Shown here in pieces: positions 7,420 to 18,400 of a DNA stretch of 64,000 nt (the first letter of the stretch is position 1; every line of letters starts with the position of its first letter). The stretch lies in NCBI GenBank assembly GCA_021513715.1, contig CP084167.1:2397174-2461173 (forward strand). The letters are read 5' to 3'. Origin of the DNA: Candidatus Heimdallarchaeum endolithica. Its GTDB lineage: Archaea > Asgardarchaeota > Heimdallarchaeia > Heimdallarchaeales > Heimdallarchaeaceae. The translations under genes were made by a program, and so were the position numbers. The notes beneath the pieces were generated by a model. That model was not told the origin of the DNA. It worked only from the letters and a program-made list of their open reading frames with translations, and did no database searches.

Positions 7420-8292
7420 ATGCATTCATTTATAGATAGTAAAATTTATCCACCTAACAATTGGGATGTCTTTGAAAAAATGGTTACTGATGTTTTTGCT
7501 AAAGAATTCGATGAGCCTTCTTTTGTTAGATACGGTAGAACGGGTCAAAAGCAAAAGGGTATTGATATTATCAATCAAGATATTTCAAAATTAAAAGGAT
7601 ATTGGGGAATCCAATGTAAAAATAAAAATCTAACTGAAAAAGAGATTGATAATATAGTTGAAGATGCCAAAAAATTTGATTTAGAATTATCAAAGTTGAT
7701 TATAGCAACAACCATGAAACGAGATCAAAAGATTCTGATATATGTGATGAAAAAATCAAAACATCATTCTAGCAATTCTCTTTTTTCAGTTGAAATATAT
7801 TTCTGGGAAGATCTAAAAACTATGTTAGCCAACCATCCTTCTTTACTTTCCAAATACTATCCTCACTATGATAATGACACATTTGATAAAGTTGAAAGAC
7901 TAATATTGGACTCGTCAGTAGATTCATGGTCGTATAATGAAGGAGGTGTATATTCTCTTAAAACAGATGTTAAATTAGTGATTAAAAAAGAAAAAGAATA
8001 TCGTGAGTTTTCGGAGAAATGGGTTGAGAATTTTGCTGACAAGAAAGCGTATATGAGTATATATTCCATTTTCTATAATAATTCTTTGATTAAAAGAGAA
8101 TCGTTTGTCGATGTTGATGGATTCAGAATGTCCTTACCACTTCCATCTCTAGATAACAATGGCTTAACTATATCTGAATTTCAATATAAATTGTGCAAGA
8201 TTATTAATGGACCTCATGTTTCATATTCTCAATATAGAATAAAACGCTACATTGCAACAGCGGGGATTAAAGTAAAGAAAGATACATATTAA
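7420..8292 (+). CDS. Mrr-like PD-(D/E)XK nuclease
   Basis: 290 residues. The N-terminal ~110 residues form a restriction-endonuclease-like domain: an early acidic helix (WDVFEKMV, Glu19), GRTGQKQKGIDI with the metal-binding Asp49, and YWGIQCKN giving Q65-x-K67. The D...QxK form is typical of the Mrr branch used by type IV restriction enzymes and by effector domains of defence ATPases. The remaining ~180 residues are not recognised and may bind DNA or a partner. No ATPase or methylase is adjacent, so it may act alone. The start is the first ATG and no Shine-Dalgarno is visible. Confidence 0.8.
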   Translation: MHSFIDSKIYPPNNWDVFEKMVTDVFAKEFDEPSFVRYGRTGQKQKGIDIINQDISKLKGYWGIQCKNKNLTEKEIDNIVEDAKKFDLELSKLIIATTMKRDQKILIYVMKKSKHHSSNSLFSVEIYFWEDLKTMLANHPSLLSKYYPHYDNDTFDKVERLILDSSVDSWSYNEGGVYSLKTDVKLVIKKEKEYREFSEKWVENFADKKAYMSIYSIFYNNSLIKRESFVDVDGFRMSLPLPSLDNNGLTISEFQYKLCKIINGPHVSYSQYRIKRYIATAGIKVKKDTY

Positions 8293-9109
8293 TTCAATAT
8301 TTTTCTCTTTTCTTCCTTCTTTTCTTTTTTTAGTTAATTAAAACCTTTGTATCTTTTTATTCATTTTTTGTTTTTGGAATTAATCTAACTATTCTCTTAA
8401 TATAATTTTGTCATTTATACCTGCGTTTACTGGAGTAAAAATGAAATAATAATCTCAAACAACATTCTTTTTTCTTATTTTTTCTTCAAAAAGTAATGAA
8501 GTTATCATTTTTCTTCTTATGTCAGAACATAGTTTATGCTCACCTTCTCTATCCTTGTCTGTACCGTCATAATCACTATTCTCGGTTTCATAATAATTGA
8601 ACTCGTCTTTGGTTTTCTCAAACTCTCTGTTCCTCCTATCATTGACTGCTTACTCATTGTTATCCTTTCTACCTATTCAGTTTTTTTTCTTATAACTACC
8701 TTTTGCTTATTCATATCTTAAAGCAGAAGAAAAAGAATTTTTGGACATACTTATAAGTGGACACATGGCGATTATCATAAGCATGCAATATATATTGAAT
8801 AGTATAGAGGCTTATTTATAGTAATAATGACATATACAATCATGTATTACCCATATTTATTAACAATTAATATATGCGTCTTTTTGTTATTTTTACGGCT
8901 TGTTGTGTGTGATTTTAGTTTATTTATAAACTTAACGCATATATTTATATATCAGTATTTGGCGATATGAGTATTTCCAAAAAAACATAATACCTCTTTT
9001 TGGCTCAAATAAACTGCAAATATACAGGAAGTGTTTAATATACACACAGATTTATAAAAAACTAATAAACAATTAATAGACTAGTTAAAAGCCTAATTTC
9101 TGTGCAGCT
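8293..9109. other. Long AT-rich spacer with an 11-bp inverted repeat
   Basis: About 800 bases with at most one small ORF (8536-8721). An exact 11-bp inverted repeat, AATATATGCGT (8869-8879) and ACGCATATATT (8935-8945), is separated by 55 bases. Nothing else convincing is seen. It ends at the promoter of the structured RNA candidate. Confidence 0.4.
8536..8721 (+). CDS. Possible small two-span membrane protein
   Basis: 61 codons encoding an almost entirely hydrophobic peptide with two predicted membrane spans (about residues 3-28 and 35-59) and a short linker. No Shine-Dalgarno and no family match. The third positions are richer in C than the surroundings, which mildly supports coding. It could be a chance hydrophobic ORF in T-rich DNA. 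Confidence 0.3.
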   Translation: MLTFSILVCTVIITILGFIIIELVFGFLKLSVPPIIDCLLIVILSTYSVFFLITTFCLFIS

Positions 9110-9117
9110 TTATATAT
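9110..9117 (+). promoter_or_regulatory. TATA box of the structured RNA candidate
   Basis: TATATATA preceded by CAGCTT and followed by GGGG. An archaeal TATA box directs initiation about 25 bases downstream, here about 9138-9145, shortly before the first long stem of the RNA candidate. Confidence 0.5.
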
Positions 9118-9139
9118 AGGGGTTAGCTTTTTAAAGAGA

Positions 9140-9345
9140 ACGATAAGCGTACATTTTATGAGTCAATTTAGACACTATCTCTTGTCTAATACCAACCCCA
9201 AGTACTTGAGTAGTGCTAAATTGGCTCATGTTGCCTTGTCTCTGATACAAGGATCTGACTTCCTTTTAGACCCAGTAGAGAGTTTCAGCAGATATGGGCA
9301 ACGCACAAAAAATGAGAGGGTGAATTCCTTCACTCTCTCCACTCT
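9140..9345 (+). ncRNA. Candidate structured non-coding RNA
   Basis: Nearly every segment can pair. (1) 9158-9177 pairs with 9211-9229: 19 bp with one G-U pair and one bulged A, with an inner CTTG/CAAG stem (9181-9184/9199-9202). (2) GTTGC 9230-9234 pairs with GCAAC 9298-9302 and encloses CTTGT/ACAAG (9235-9239/9247-9251) and ATCTG/CAGAT (9253-9257/9289-9293), a three-way junction. (3) 9314-9324 pairs with 9329-9339 and is followed by a T-rich tract. A TATA box lies at 9110. GC content is higher than in the flanks, as is usual for structured RNA in AT-rich genomes. I recognise no known class: it does not show SRP, RNase P or 5S rRNA motifs. A 77-codon ORF overlaps it, but the pairing explains the sequence better. 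Confidence 0.6.
9314..9339 (+). terminator. Hairpin terminator of the RNA candidate
   Basis: An 11-bp stem (GAGAGGGTGAA/TTCACTCTCTC, one G-U pair) with a TTCC loop, followed after ten bases by a T-rich tract (CTTTTTATTTATTTT). This matches a terminator or 3'-end hairpin. Confidence 0.55.
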
Positions 9346-9375
9346 CCTTTTTATTTATTTTATTCAGGTGGAAAA

Positions 9376-9573
9376 ATGTTCGACTTTTTGAAAATTGGAT
9401 TTCTATTTCAGTCTGTACTTAAGAAAGAAAAGGTAAACGTTTCTTTTTTAATTTACAATTATTGTATATCTATCAAACTCATCCAGTTAAAAGTTCTGGA
9501 ATTTTCTTCCCCATTTAAAAACAAATTAGGTAATTATCATTTTAAAGTGAAAAATATTAGTTTTAGGAAATAG
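9376..9573 (+). CDS. Small ORF upstream of the subtilase, uncertain
   Basis: 65 codons, with AGGTG five bases before the ATG (9366-9370), a good match to the GGTGA-type Shine-Dalgarno used by neighbouring genes. It ends 11 bases before the subtilase start, so it could be the first, leader-like gene of the surface-protein operon. The peptide is basic and hydrophobic (FDFLKIGFLFQSVLKKEK at the N-terminus) and matches no family I know. Confidence 0.35.
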   Translation: MFDFLKIGFLFQSVLKKEKVNVSFLIYNYCISIKLIQLKVLEFSSPFKNKLGNYHFKVKNISFRK

Positions 9574-9584
9574 GTGAAAGATAA

Positions 9585-12416
9585 ATGAAAAAGCAAACAA
9601 TAATTGTTTTCTGTATTATCTCCTTGTTTTTAATCTCTGGATTAAAAGCGCAAGAAGTAATAAAAACTGATTGTGAAAAATGCAATGAAACACAACTAAT
9701 AGAAGAAGGTGCGATAGTAGCTGTTAAATGTTTAGATAAAACTGTCGATGGAGCAGAAATTGTAAATAAATACAGTAATTTAGGTTTACAGATTTGCAAT
9801 GTAACTAATCATGATTTGTTTCAGGAATTTATTAAAAAGAATAATTTAGTTTATTCTGTAGTTAACACGAAGATAAAAATGAAATCTGCTATGCTTTCGG
9901 CTCAAAAGCAGATTGGTTTAGGGTATAAAGAAGAAGATAATATTCTTCCTGATCCAAATACAACAGTAGCAATATTAGATACTGGAATTGATCTTACTCA
10001 TAACTACTTCAATAGTTCTCAACTTCTTCATTGGAAAGACTTTGTTGGTTCTTCAGTGGAAGAAGGACATGATATTTATCTTTCACCTACTGATATTAAT
10101 GGTCACGGAACAGCAATTGCATCTATTATTGCTGGAAACTGTACTGTAAATAATAGTATATTAAAATTCGAGAAAAATGTCACAAAAGGGACTTTAAAAT
10201 TTGTTTCATATCTTGAAGAAACAAATAATGAATTTTTAACCGTTAACGTTAGTTGGTCATCTAATAACAACATTAGTGTGGGTATCTACGACTTAGCAGA
10301 AGAGAAGATACGATATTCCTCTGAAACTTGTTCAAATGGTTCTTTTGTTTGGAATCGGAGGATATACAATTCAGCGAGAGAGTATCTTATCTTCTATGTA
10401 GCAAATGAGGAAGGAGAAAATGTAGTAGAGGTAAGAGGAGAGTTATCTTTCCCCACACTTAATACTTTCAAGGGAGTAGTTCCTGGAGCAAATATAGTTG
10501 TATTAAAAGTTTTAGATGATCAAGGTTATGGAAATGTGACTACGCTCTTAGAAGCTTTGGATTATCTATTGACTATAAAAGAAGAATATAACATCAAACT
10601 AGTCAATTTGTCTTTAGGTTTTAGTGAGAGAATAGTAGCGGTAGATGATGCAGTTACAGCAATAGTAGAGGAAGGGATTTTTCCTGTCGTTGCTGCGGGA
10701 AATGGAGGAACATCGGGAGAAGTCTATTCTCCAGGGAGTAATGATTATGCTTTAACTGTTGGAGCAGTAAATGAGAGAGCAGAAGTAGCTTATTACAGCA
10801 GTCAAGGATGTGATTGCCCAACTAGACAGATTAAACCAGATGTTTTAGCTCCTGGGGGATCATTCGGAATGGCTTTTCGTCCCATAATTGTGGCAAAAAG
10901 TGGAACATATAACGAAGTCAAACAAGTGAAAGGAACAAGTTTTGCTACTGCATTTATGACTGGAATGGTCTACAGAAAAGTGATAGAAGAAAAATGGGAA
11001 TATAATAAAGAAAATGTACGAAAAGTGAAATATCTTATTCTTATGAGTACATACCAATCAAGAGCAAATAACTATAACGGAGACAATGATGGAATAGCAC
11101 AAGAACCCGATTTAACAATTTACGCAAAAGACAGAGTAGAAGGATGGGGTATATATGGCTATGCTCCAGTTGTAAACTATACTTTTTCAGAAAGCGAAAA
11201 ATCTTACTCTGATGCAAAATATTTATCACCTATACACATTAACCATTATGATGATTTTGAGTATCAAAGAATTTACGTTGCTGAATTATGGACACCTAAA
11301 AATACTACAGGAAGCTATAGAATAGAATCTCAAACTAATGGATTTGTATCAAATTCTACTGATTATACTCCTCATCTTGAAAATTGGACTTTTGTTCCTA
11401 AATTATCTAATTCTTCAGATGAGTACGGAAATCCAATTTTCTTTACTCCAGAATTCGCTGAAAGGGAAGATTTAATTTACTTTAATTTAAGTCCTGGTAG
11501 CCATTACTACTTTGTAGTTGCAATTAATAGATACTTAGATTTAGAACCTTATAAGAGTCTGGGTAATTTTTGCCTTGATACATTTGAAAAAGGAATGCTA
11601 ATTTCAAATTATTTTATTTATAAAACTTGGTATGATATTCATCCTAAAGTAATTCTAGAAAATAATACTGTTTATTTTGATGAGGTTGTAAGAGGAAAAA
11701 TCGAATACCCTCAATATACGAAAATGATTAGATTTGAGATGAATGGAATAGATTGCTTGAATTACTTTAATGCTACAACTCATGAGTTCGAAATATATGG
11801 ATTAAGTGAAGGATCATATCAATTGGAGTATATTCTTGAATTAGGAAAAACGAGAAAAATTTTCTGGTTTCCTGGGATATATGTAGATAAAAGCCCACCA
11901 AAACAATTTTTCTCATTTATTGATAATTGCACTATAAAAGAGAATACTACCTATGGTTTTACAACAAAAGATTATTCTCCAACCAACATTACTATCTATA
12001 TTGACGGGAAAAATTTTGGTTCAAAAATTCTGGATCCAGGTTTTGATACAATAAGCATTACAATAAAACCGAAGGAATTACCTTATGGTTATCACAATCT
12101 CACAATATTCGCTGTAGATTTATTTAATAGAACATTATTTGTCAATTATACTTTTGTAACTTTAGAAAATTACGAAGAACCTACTGAACCTACTGAACCT
12201 ACTGAACCCACAGAGCCTACTGAACCCACAGAGCCTACTGAACCTACAGAGCCTACAGAGCCCACTGAACCTACTGAACCTACTGAACCTACAGAACCTA
12301 CTGAACCCAATAATTTTGGGAAATACCCATCGATGAAATATTTAATAGGTGCAAGTGTAATAATCGCATTTCTTGCTGCAGGGTTTATTTTGATATACAA
12401 GCGTTATGGAGGTTAA
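9585..12416 (+). CDS. Membrane-anchored subtilisin-like serine protease (S8)
   Basis: 943 residues. A signal peptide (about 1-22) and a propeptide-like region come first, then a subtilase domain with all catalytic residues: Asp132 (ILDTGID), His174 (NGHGTAI), oxyanion Asn373 (AAGNGG) and Ser452 (GTSFATA). Roughly 100 residues are inserted after the His motif, before VVPGANIVVLKVLDD. C-terminal beta-rich domains follow, including an Ig-like module starting at DKSPP (about 769). Then come 14 Pro-Thr-Glu repeats and a final membrane span (about 918-937) with a basic tail. It therefore acts outside the cell, tethered by a flexible stalk. GGTGA precedes the ATG. It is followed after six bases by the 3170-aa gene, so a role in processing the giant surface proteins is plausible. 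Confidence 0.92.
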   Translation: MKKQTIIVFCIISLFLISGLKAQEVIKTDCEKCNETQLIEEGAIVAVKCLDKTVDGAEIVNKYSNLGLQICNVTNHDLFQEFIKKNNLVYSVVNTKIKMKSAMLSAQKQIGLGYKEEDNILPDPNTTVAILDTGIDLTHNYFNSSQLLHWKDFVGSSVEEGHDIYLSPTDINGHGTAIASIIAGNCTVNNSILKFEKNVTKGTLKFVSYLEETNNEFLTVNVSWSSNNNISVGIYDLAEEKIRYSSETCSNGSFVWNRRIYNSAREYLIFYVANEEGENVVEVRGELSFPTLNTFKGVVPGANIVVLKVLDDQGYGNVTTLLEALDYLLTIKEEYNIKLVNLSLGFSERIVAVDDAVTAIVEEGIFPVVAAGNGGTSGEVYSPGSNDYALTVGAVNERAEVAYYSSQGCDCPTRQIKPDVLAPGGSFGMAFRPIIVAKSGTYNEVKQVKGTSFATAFMTGMVYRKVIEEKWEYNKENVRKVKYLILMSTYQSRANNYNGDNDGIAQEPDLTIYAKDRVEGWGIYGYAPVVNYTFSESEKSYSDAKYLSPIHINHYDDFEYQRIYVAELWTPKNTTGSYRIESQTNGFVSNSTDYTPHLENWTFVPKLSNSSDEYGNPIFFTPEFAEREDLIYFNLSPGSHYYFVVAINRYLDLEPYKSLGNFCLDTFEKGMLISNYFIYKTWYDIHPKVILENNTVYFDEVVRGKIEYPQYTKMIRFEMNGIDCLNYFNATTHEFEIYGLSEGSYQLEYILELGKTRKIFWFPGIYVDKSPPKQFFSFIDNCTIKENTTYGFTTKDYSPTNITIYIDGKNFGSKILDPGFDTISITIKPKELPYGYHNLTIFAVDLFNRTLFVNYTFVTLENYEEPTEPTEPTEPTEPTEPTEPTEPTEPTEPTEPTEPTEPTEPTEPNNFGKYPSMKYLIGASVIIAFLAAGFILIYKRYGG
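12180..12305 (+). repeat. 14 tandem 9-bp units encoding Pro-Thr-Glu
   Basis: Fourteen perfect in-frame Pro-Thr-Glu codon triplets, with synonymous variation (CCT/CCC, ACT/ACA, GAA/GAG). The amino-acid repeat is thus kept by selection rather than being only a fresh slippage product. It forms an extended, probably glycosylated stalk between the protease and its membrane anchor. Confidence 0.9.
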
Positions 12417-12422
12417 TAAAAA

Positions 12423-15400
12423 ATGTTCAATAAAAAATATAGTTTAGTTAAATATTTTTCTTTAATATTTTTAACTTTAATTTTCGTTCAATCATTATCA
12501 AATTCTGCGTTAATAAAAGTACAAGGTGATACCAATAATACGATACAAATTAAAAATTTATTTCGTTCTCATGAAAATGTATTAGGGGGAATAGAGTTTT
12601 CTGTTTACTGTCAAGTAGAAACTAATGGGTCAAATATAGTTAAGGAGGTTTTGCTTAGATATACAGAAGATGGAGAAAACCATACAACAAGAATGTATTC
12701 TAATTTCTACAGCTATTATGTAGGTGTTGTCCCTGGACAAGAAATCAATAGTTCTATAACTTACTGGGTAGAAGCTAAAGATAATGAAAATAATACTGCA
12801 AAAAGCATTATTGTAGGGCCTTTAACTGTTTTTGATGGAAATTTACCTCTTATAGGCGATATAATACAAAACCCAGTTGTACCTACAAATTTGGACACAA
12901 TAAACATAACAACATGGGTTACCGACAACGTAGGAGTGAAGGATGTAAAAATTGAATATTGGATCAATAATCAAGTTACTTCAAATATTATATTAATGAA
13001 CAACGATGGAGGTGCAAAATATGTGGGAAGTTTACCTACATGTGAAATTGGAACAAAAATTGTTTATCGTATTGTTGCTGTGGATACATCTCCATTACAA
13101 AATACAAAATATTCAGAAAATAGAACAGTGTATATTACAGATGGTGTTCATCCATATATTGTCTTTTATGAAAGTGACCCAAATGAACCAAATGCAAGTC
13201 AAGAATTTTACTTAATCGCAGAAGCATGGGACTCTACAGGAATAGATAAAGTAAATGTTGAAGTAACATATAGTTATAATTCTATTCCAATAATTTATGA
13301 GATGGAAAACATTCCAGACACAAATTTATACCAGAAGAAGATAGTGGGACAGCCTGAAAATACTAATATCACATTCTTTTTCACTGCAATAGATTCTTCT
13401 TCAGAACATTTGAATTCATCTACACCAACTTATTCAATAGTAATTCATGACAATGTAAAACCAATAATAACTAACGTTGTACATGAGATTCCAACTTACT
13501 TACCCAATTATTACATTGAAATTAATGCTACAATCACTGATGTATCAGAGATAGGGCGAGCAACGATTTTCTACACTTATGATAATGGAGAAAATATTAC
13601 TTTGCGGGGAAGTAATATGGTAAGATATGCCAATACCAGCGTTTTTCATGCAGGAATTGAAACACAAACCGCTGGAACAGTATGTACATATTGGATAGAT
13701 GTGGAAGACATTCATCAAAATAGACAAGTTACAGAGAATTATAGTTTAACTTTTATAGATGGTATCCCACCAAAAATAGATAATGTAAATATATCACCAA
13801 TAAATTCTACAACAATATTAGATAATACAACCGTACAAGTTAACTGTTCTGTTACAGATGAAAATAACGTGACAGTAAAATTAGAAGTGAAAATAGTAGA
13901 TTATTATGGGTTTGAAATAGAAACAAAAACATTTGATATGATTGAAAAAGAAGAAAACATTTTCGAATACAATATTACAGCTACAAATGCTACAAATACA
14001 GTTTACTGGACAATAATAGCTACAGATGATTCACTTACCAATAATACTGCTTGCTATTCAAGTCATTATGTGGTAGTAGATCAAGGTTTACCACAAATAT
14101 TATTGTGTGATACTGAACCAAATGACAATAGTGATACTCAAAGTATTTACCTTAAATTAGTTGATGATGGTAAAATAAAAAATATAAGAGTTAGACCAGG
14201 TATATCTGATGGTTTATTCACTACATGGTATAACCCCACTTATTATGCTCCAGAGTTATCTGATTCATATTGGGAAGGAACAATCACTACTCATTTGAAT
14301 CTTTACGGGTTAACAAATTACTACTTCAAAATAGAAGTAACAGTTTATGATGTATGGGATAATTCCTTTACAGATACATACATATTTCTAATTGAAGATA
14401 AAACTCCTCCACAAATAAATATTGTTGATTATCCTGAAACATTAAACGAAAATGAAGATTTTAACATAACTTTACAAATTGTGGATAACTCCTCTTATAC
14501 AGCTTGGCTTTTATATCAAGTAAACTATGGAGAAGAATATATTGCTCCAATTATTGATACTAATGGAAATTTAACAGGAACTATTTCTTCTTCTAGTTAT
14601 GATTTTAGTCAAATTTTGTTAATATATATTTGTGCAGAAGATGAGAAAGGAAATAAAATTCAAATAGAAAATCCATTAACCTACGTCATTACTGATGGAA
14701 ATCCACCTTATATATCAAATGATACAACGCTATTTAGTTATGATAATGTAAAGATAGCCTACAATTCTACATTAACTGTTAGAGCTATTGTTAATGATCC
14801 TTCTGGAATTGACTATGTAAAATTACATTATCGTTATGCTGATGGCAATGAAGGAGAAATAGACATGAATATTGATTTTTATAATCAATATAATTACTCC
14901 GTAGAATTTAATATTGACACATTAAATTATAGAAACACTAATGTTGAGCTTTGGTTAATTGCGAGAGATAATAGTGGGTGGGTTGTGAACTCTTATGAAA
15001 GCAAGGTGTTAGTTTTATTTAGAGATATTTTCAGTCCTTCTGGAAAAATTTTGGATTCTTTGGAATATATAGAATTAAAGAATGAAAATATTTCAGTTAC
15101 TGCTCAATTTAAGGATGATACTTATATAAACATCAATTCTATTAAAATGGAAGTAAAATATTTTTCTCTCTCACTTCAAAATATTTCTCTTTCTCGAGTT
15201 ATTTCTTCCACAGGAGAGAATGATTATATAACTGAATTTGAGATAGATCCTAATCTTTTAGTTCCATATGTTGATCAAAATATATCACTAAGGGTTATTG
15301 TTGAAGATAGTCAAGGTAATATTTTTTTCTCTCAACCTCTCATACTATTAGTCAAAGATACTACATCACCATGTATTGACGCTGATTCTTGGATATATTC

Positions 15401-18400
15401 CCCTCTAAATCCAAATGTAGAAAATAAAGTTTACCTTCCTTCTGTATTTGATGTATCTGGAATAAATGATACATTTACCCTTGTTTATCTTAATTCTTCC
15501 GAGAGTGAAACAGAACAATTAAACACGCTTTATGATTCAAATTTAAGTAGATGGTATGTACTTGTACCTAGTTTTCGTGCTCTTACTTTAATTACTTTAA
15601 ATGCTACTTTTTCAGATATACATGGTAATATTAATGGAGTTTTACTAACAGAAACCATTACAGATTTAGAAGCTCCTGTTATCTACTCTTTGATTACTTC
15701 TCCTGAACCATCAGATAACAAGCCAGTTGAATTTAGTGCAAATGTTTCCGATGATGGTGAAATTTATCTAGTTGAATTAATTGTGGAACAAAACGGAATG
15801 AACATCTCATATTTTATGAGTTACAATTCATCATTATATGAGACAGATATTAATTTAGACAAGGGAAGCTATAATATTTGGCTAAAAGCTGTAGATATGT
15901 GTAATAAAGTATCATATTATTCTTCTACTCTGACAGTTATAGATAAGACTCCTCCATCATTAATAAGCGTAAATAGTTATCCCTATGGTTTTCAACCAAT
16001 TGATAAAAATGATTTTTATTTCATTGTAGAAGGTACAGATAATGAAGGATTATCTCAAATTATAGTAGAATATACAATTAACTCATCTTCTTACAGACAA
16101 ATTCAGTCGGTTGCTAATAATTCAGCGATTTTCATGATTAACGATACGGAAATACTGCCTTACGACACAATTCTTCTTACAAATATAACTATATTAGATA
16201 ATGCCGTTTCACCGAATTGTTTAATTAAAACTACAAACTTACCACAGTGGATAGTAGGTGATAATACTCCTCCTGAAATTTACTCACATACAGATCATAA
16301 TTTTGACGGTAGTTCAACAAGTGATTTCTATCTAACAGTATATATTACTGAAAATGATGTTAGAAATCACACTAACATTGATTCAACTATTTATTACAAA
16401 TATTACAATGATAGCTCTTGGATGAATCAATCATTATATTATGGTGGAGAAATTATTGAAGAACAATGTTATTATGAAGTAATGTTAAGTCCACCTTGGA
16501 AAGCAGGAACATATGAATATTATATTACTGTGTCACTAAATGGAATGACGACACTATATTATAACGAAACAACTCCATTAACTTTTGCAATTGAAGATTT
16601 TACTTCTCCAATCATCAAATCTGATAGCTTGGTACACACTTCTCAAGACGAGCTTCAACCGATTAATAGCAGTAGTGATGAAGATATAAATGATTTTGTA
16701 ATAAGTTTCATAGTAGTAGAACATGAAACAGGGATAGATCTTACAATTGGTGATACTAACACAGGAATAAACGTTTTGCTTAGTTTGGATAGTGGTTCTA
16801 GTTGGACAAAATATGGGGAAGTAACTAATGCACAATTTCTCGGCAATGGAGAATATCAAATTACATATACAATATCAGCAGATGATTTAAGAACATTCAT
16901 TCACCATGAAACAATTTTATATAAAATCAAATTGAAAGATTCTGCTAATAATGAAAAAATCTACACCTCTTTTGAAGGAGATACTTTTTCTTTCAACATA
17001 AAAGATTTATATCCACCACAAATTCAATGGATACTAATAACAAAAGAAAGCAATCCTTCTCCAAATTATTGGGCTTATGATTTAGAAAATCTACCAGAAG
17101 GATATTACCTTGTAGATACAACTTCAACACTTAACTATTCAATAACAGGCATTTCTCCCTTATTAGATGAAGGAGATTTTGGATATTCGGATATTATAAA
17201 AATTGGTTTGAAAATAAAAGATCATACTGCGTTTAATAACCCCCCAGATATCAGAACTTATTTCAATTATGGTACAGAAAATATTAATATAAACAAAACA
17301 ATATATGGTAACTCTGAATTTTTATTTTGGGTAGAGTTTGATTTAGCTAATATCGTCGGTTCAAATAACTTCAAATCACATAAAGACACCACTGAAACAC
17401 CATTTAGGTTGCAATTAAACTATTACTTTATACTTACTGATTCATATAGCAATGAACTTACAAGTCAAAATTATTCAATCTATCTTTATGATACATATGC
17501 ACCAAAATTAACTAATGGTTACAATAGACCATACTTTACAGACTTAAATGATAATGTACGAGAAGATGAAGGTAAATGTGTATTACCAAATGAGTATAAT
17601 AAACTTATGTTTTCTTTTGAAGAAGTAAGTTTAGTAACACAGAACGATATTACAATTCAGTTTTACGATACAAAAGGGGAAATATTCTATTACGAAGTAA
17701 ACAATAACGAAATTAATTTGGATAATAACGGATTTCAATATTCTGTTTCAATTACAATGGATTATAACACTTTTTTAAGTTTTCCTGATGTAAGATTTTG
17801 TATAAAGATAGTTATTAGTCCTAATGATGGTCTAATATTAGAAAAATATTATTTGTTAGATATAGAAGCTTTAAATGTTTATTATGTTAAAATGGTAGCT
17901 AATTATAATGAAATTAATTGGGCAGTGGATGGAGGAACAGCGATAGCACATGCAGAAACTGGAGATATATATCCTGGTCAACCTTTAAATGAAGTAACTA
18001 TTACTCTTGGAAACTTAATGTATGAAACACATATTGAAGTTTATGCACATTATGAAATGACTGACAAATTTAATCCTACAACTAGTGATATTGTCTCTGT
18101 ATCTCAGCTACTAAAGAGTTTTATCCAAACTCCTTCTTCTGATTTAAAATTAACCAAAATAATAAACTCTTGGGATGCTAATCCTGAATATGCGGGTAAT
18201 ATATATCTATTTTTGAAACTTTATTACACGTGGGATATCCCCTCTAATGCTATCTCCTCTTCAGATATAACAGAAGGAAAATGTTACATCTACATTCATC
18301 ATAATAAAGCTGTGGAAGAAGTAGATTTTGCTTCATCCCCTGTTAGTCATGACGAAATTACAGATGAAGATTATAATTCTGGTTCATTTCAAGTAAAACT

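Noticed and set aside
9158..9391. 77-codon ORF on the plus strand
   Set aside because: It lacks a Shine-Dalgarno and lies across long complementary stems, including a 19-bp stem at its very start. A structured RNA explains the sequence better.
12170..12400. Antisense ORF of Val-Gly-Ser repeats
   Set aside because: It is the complement of the Pro-Thr-Glu codon repeat of the subtilase.
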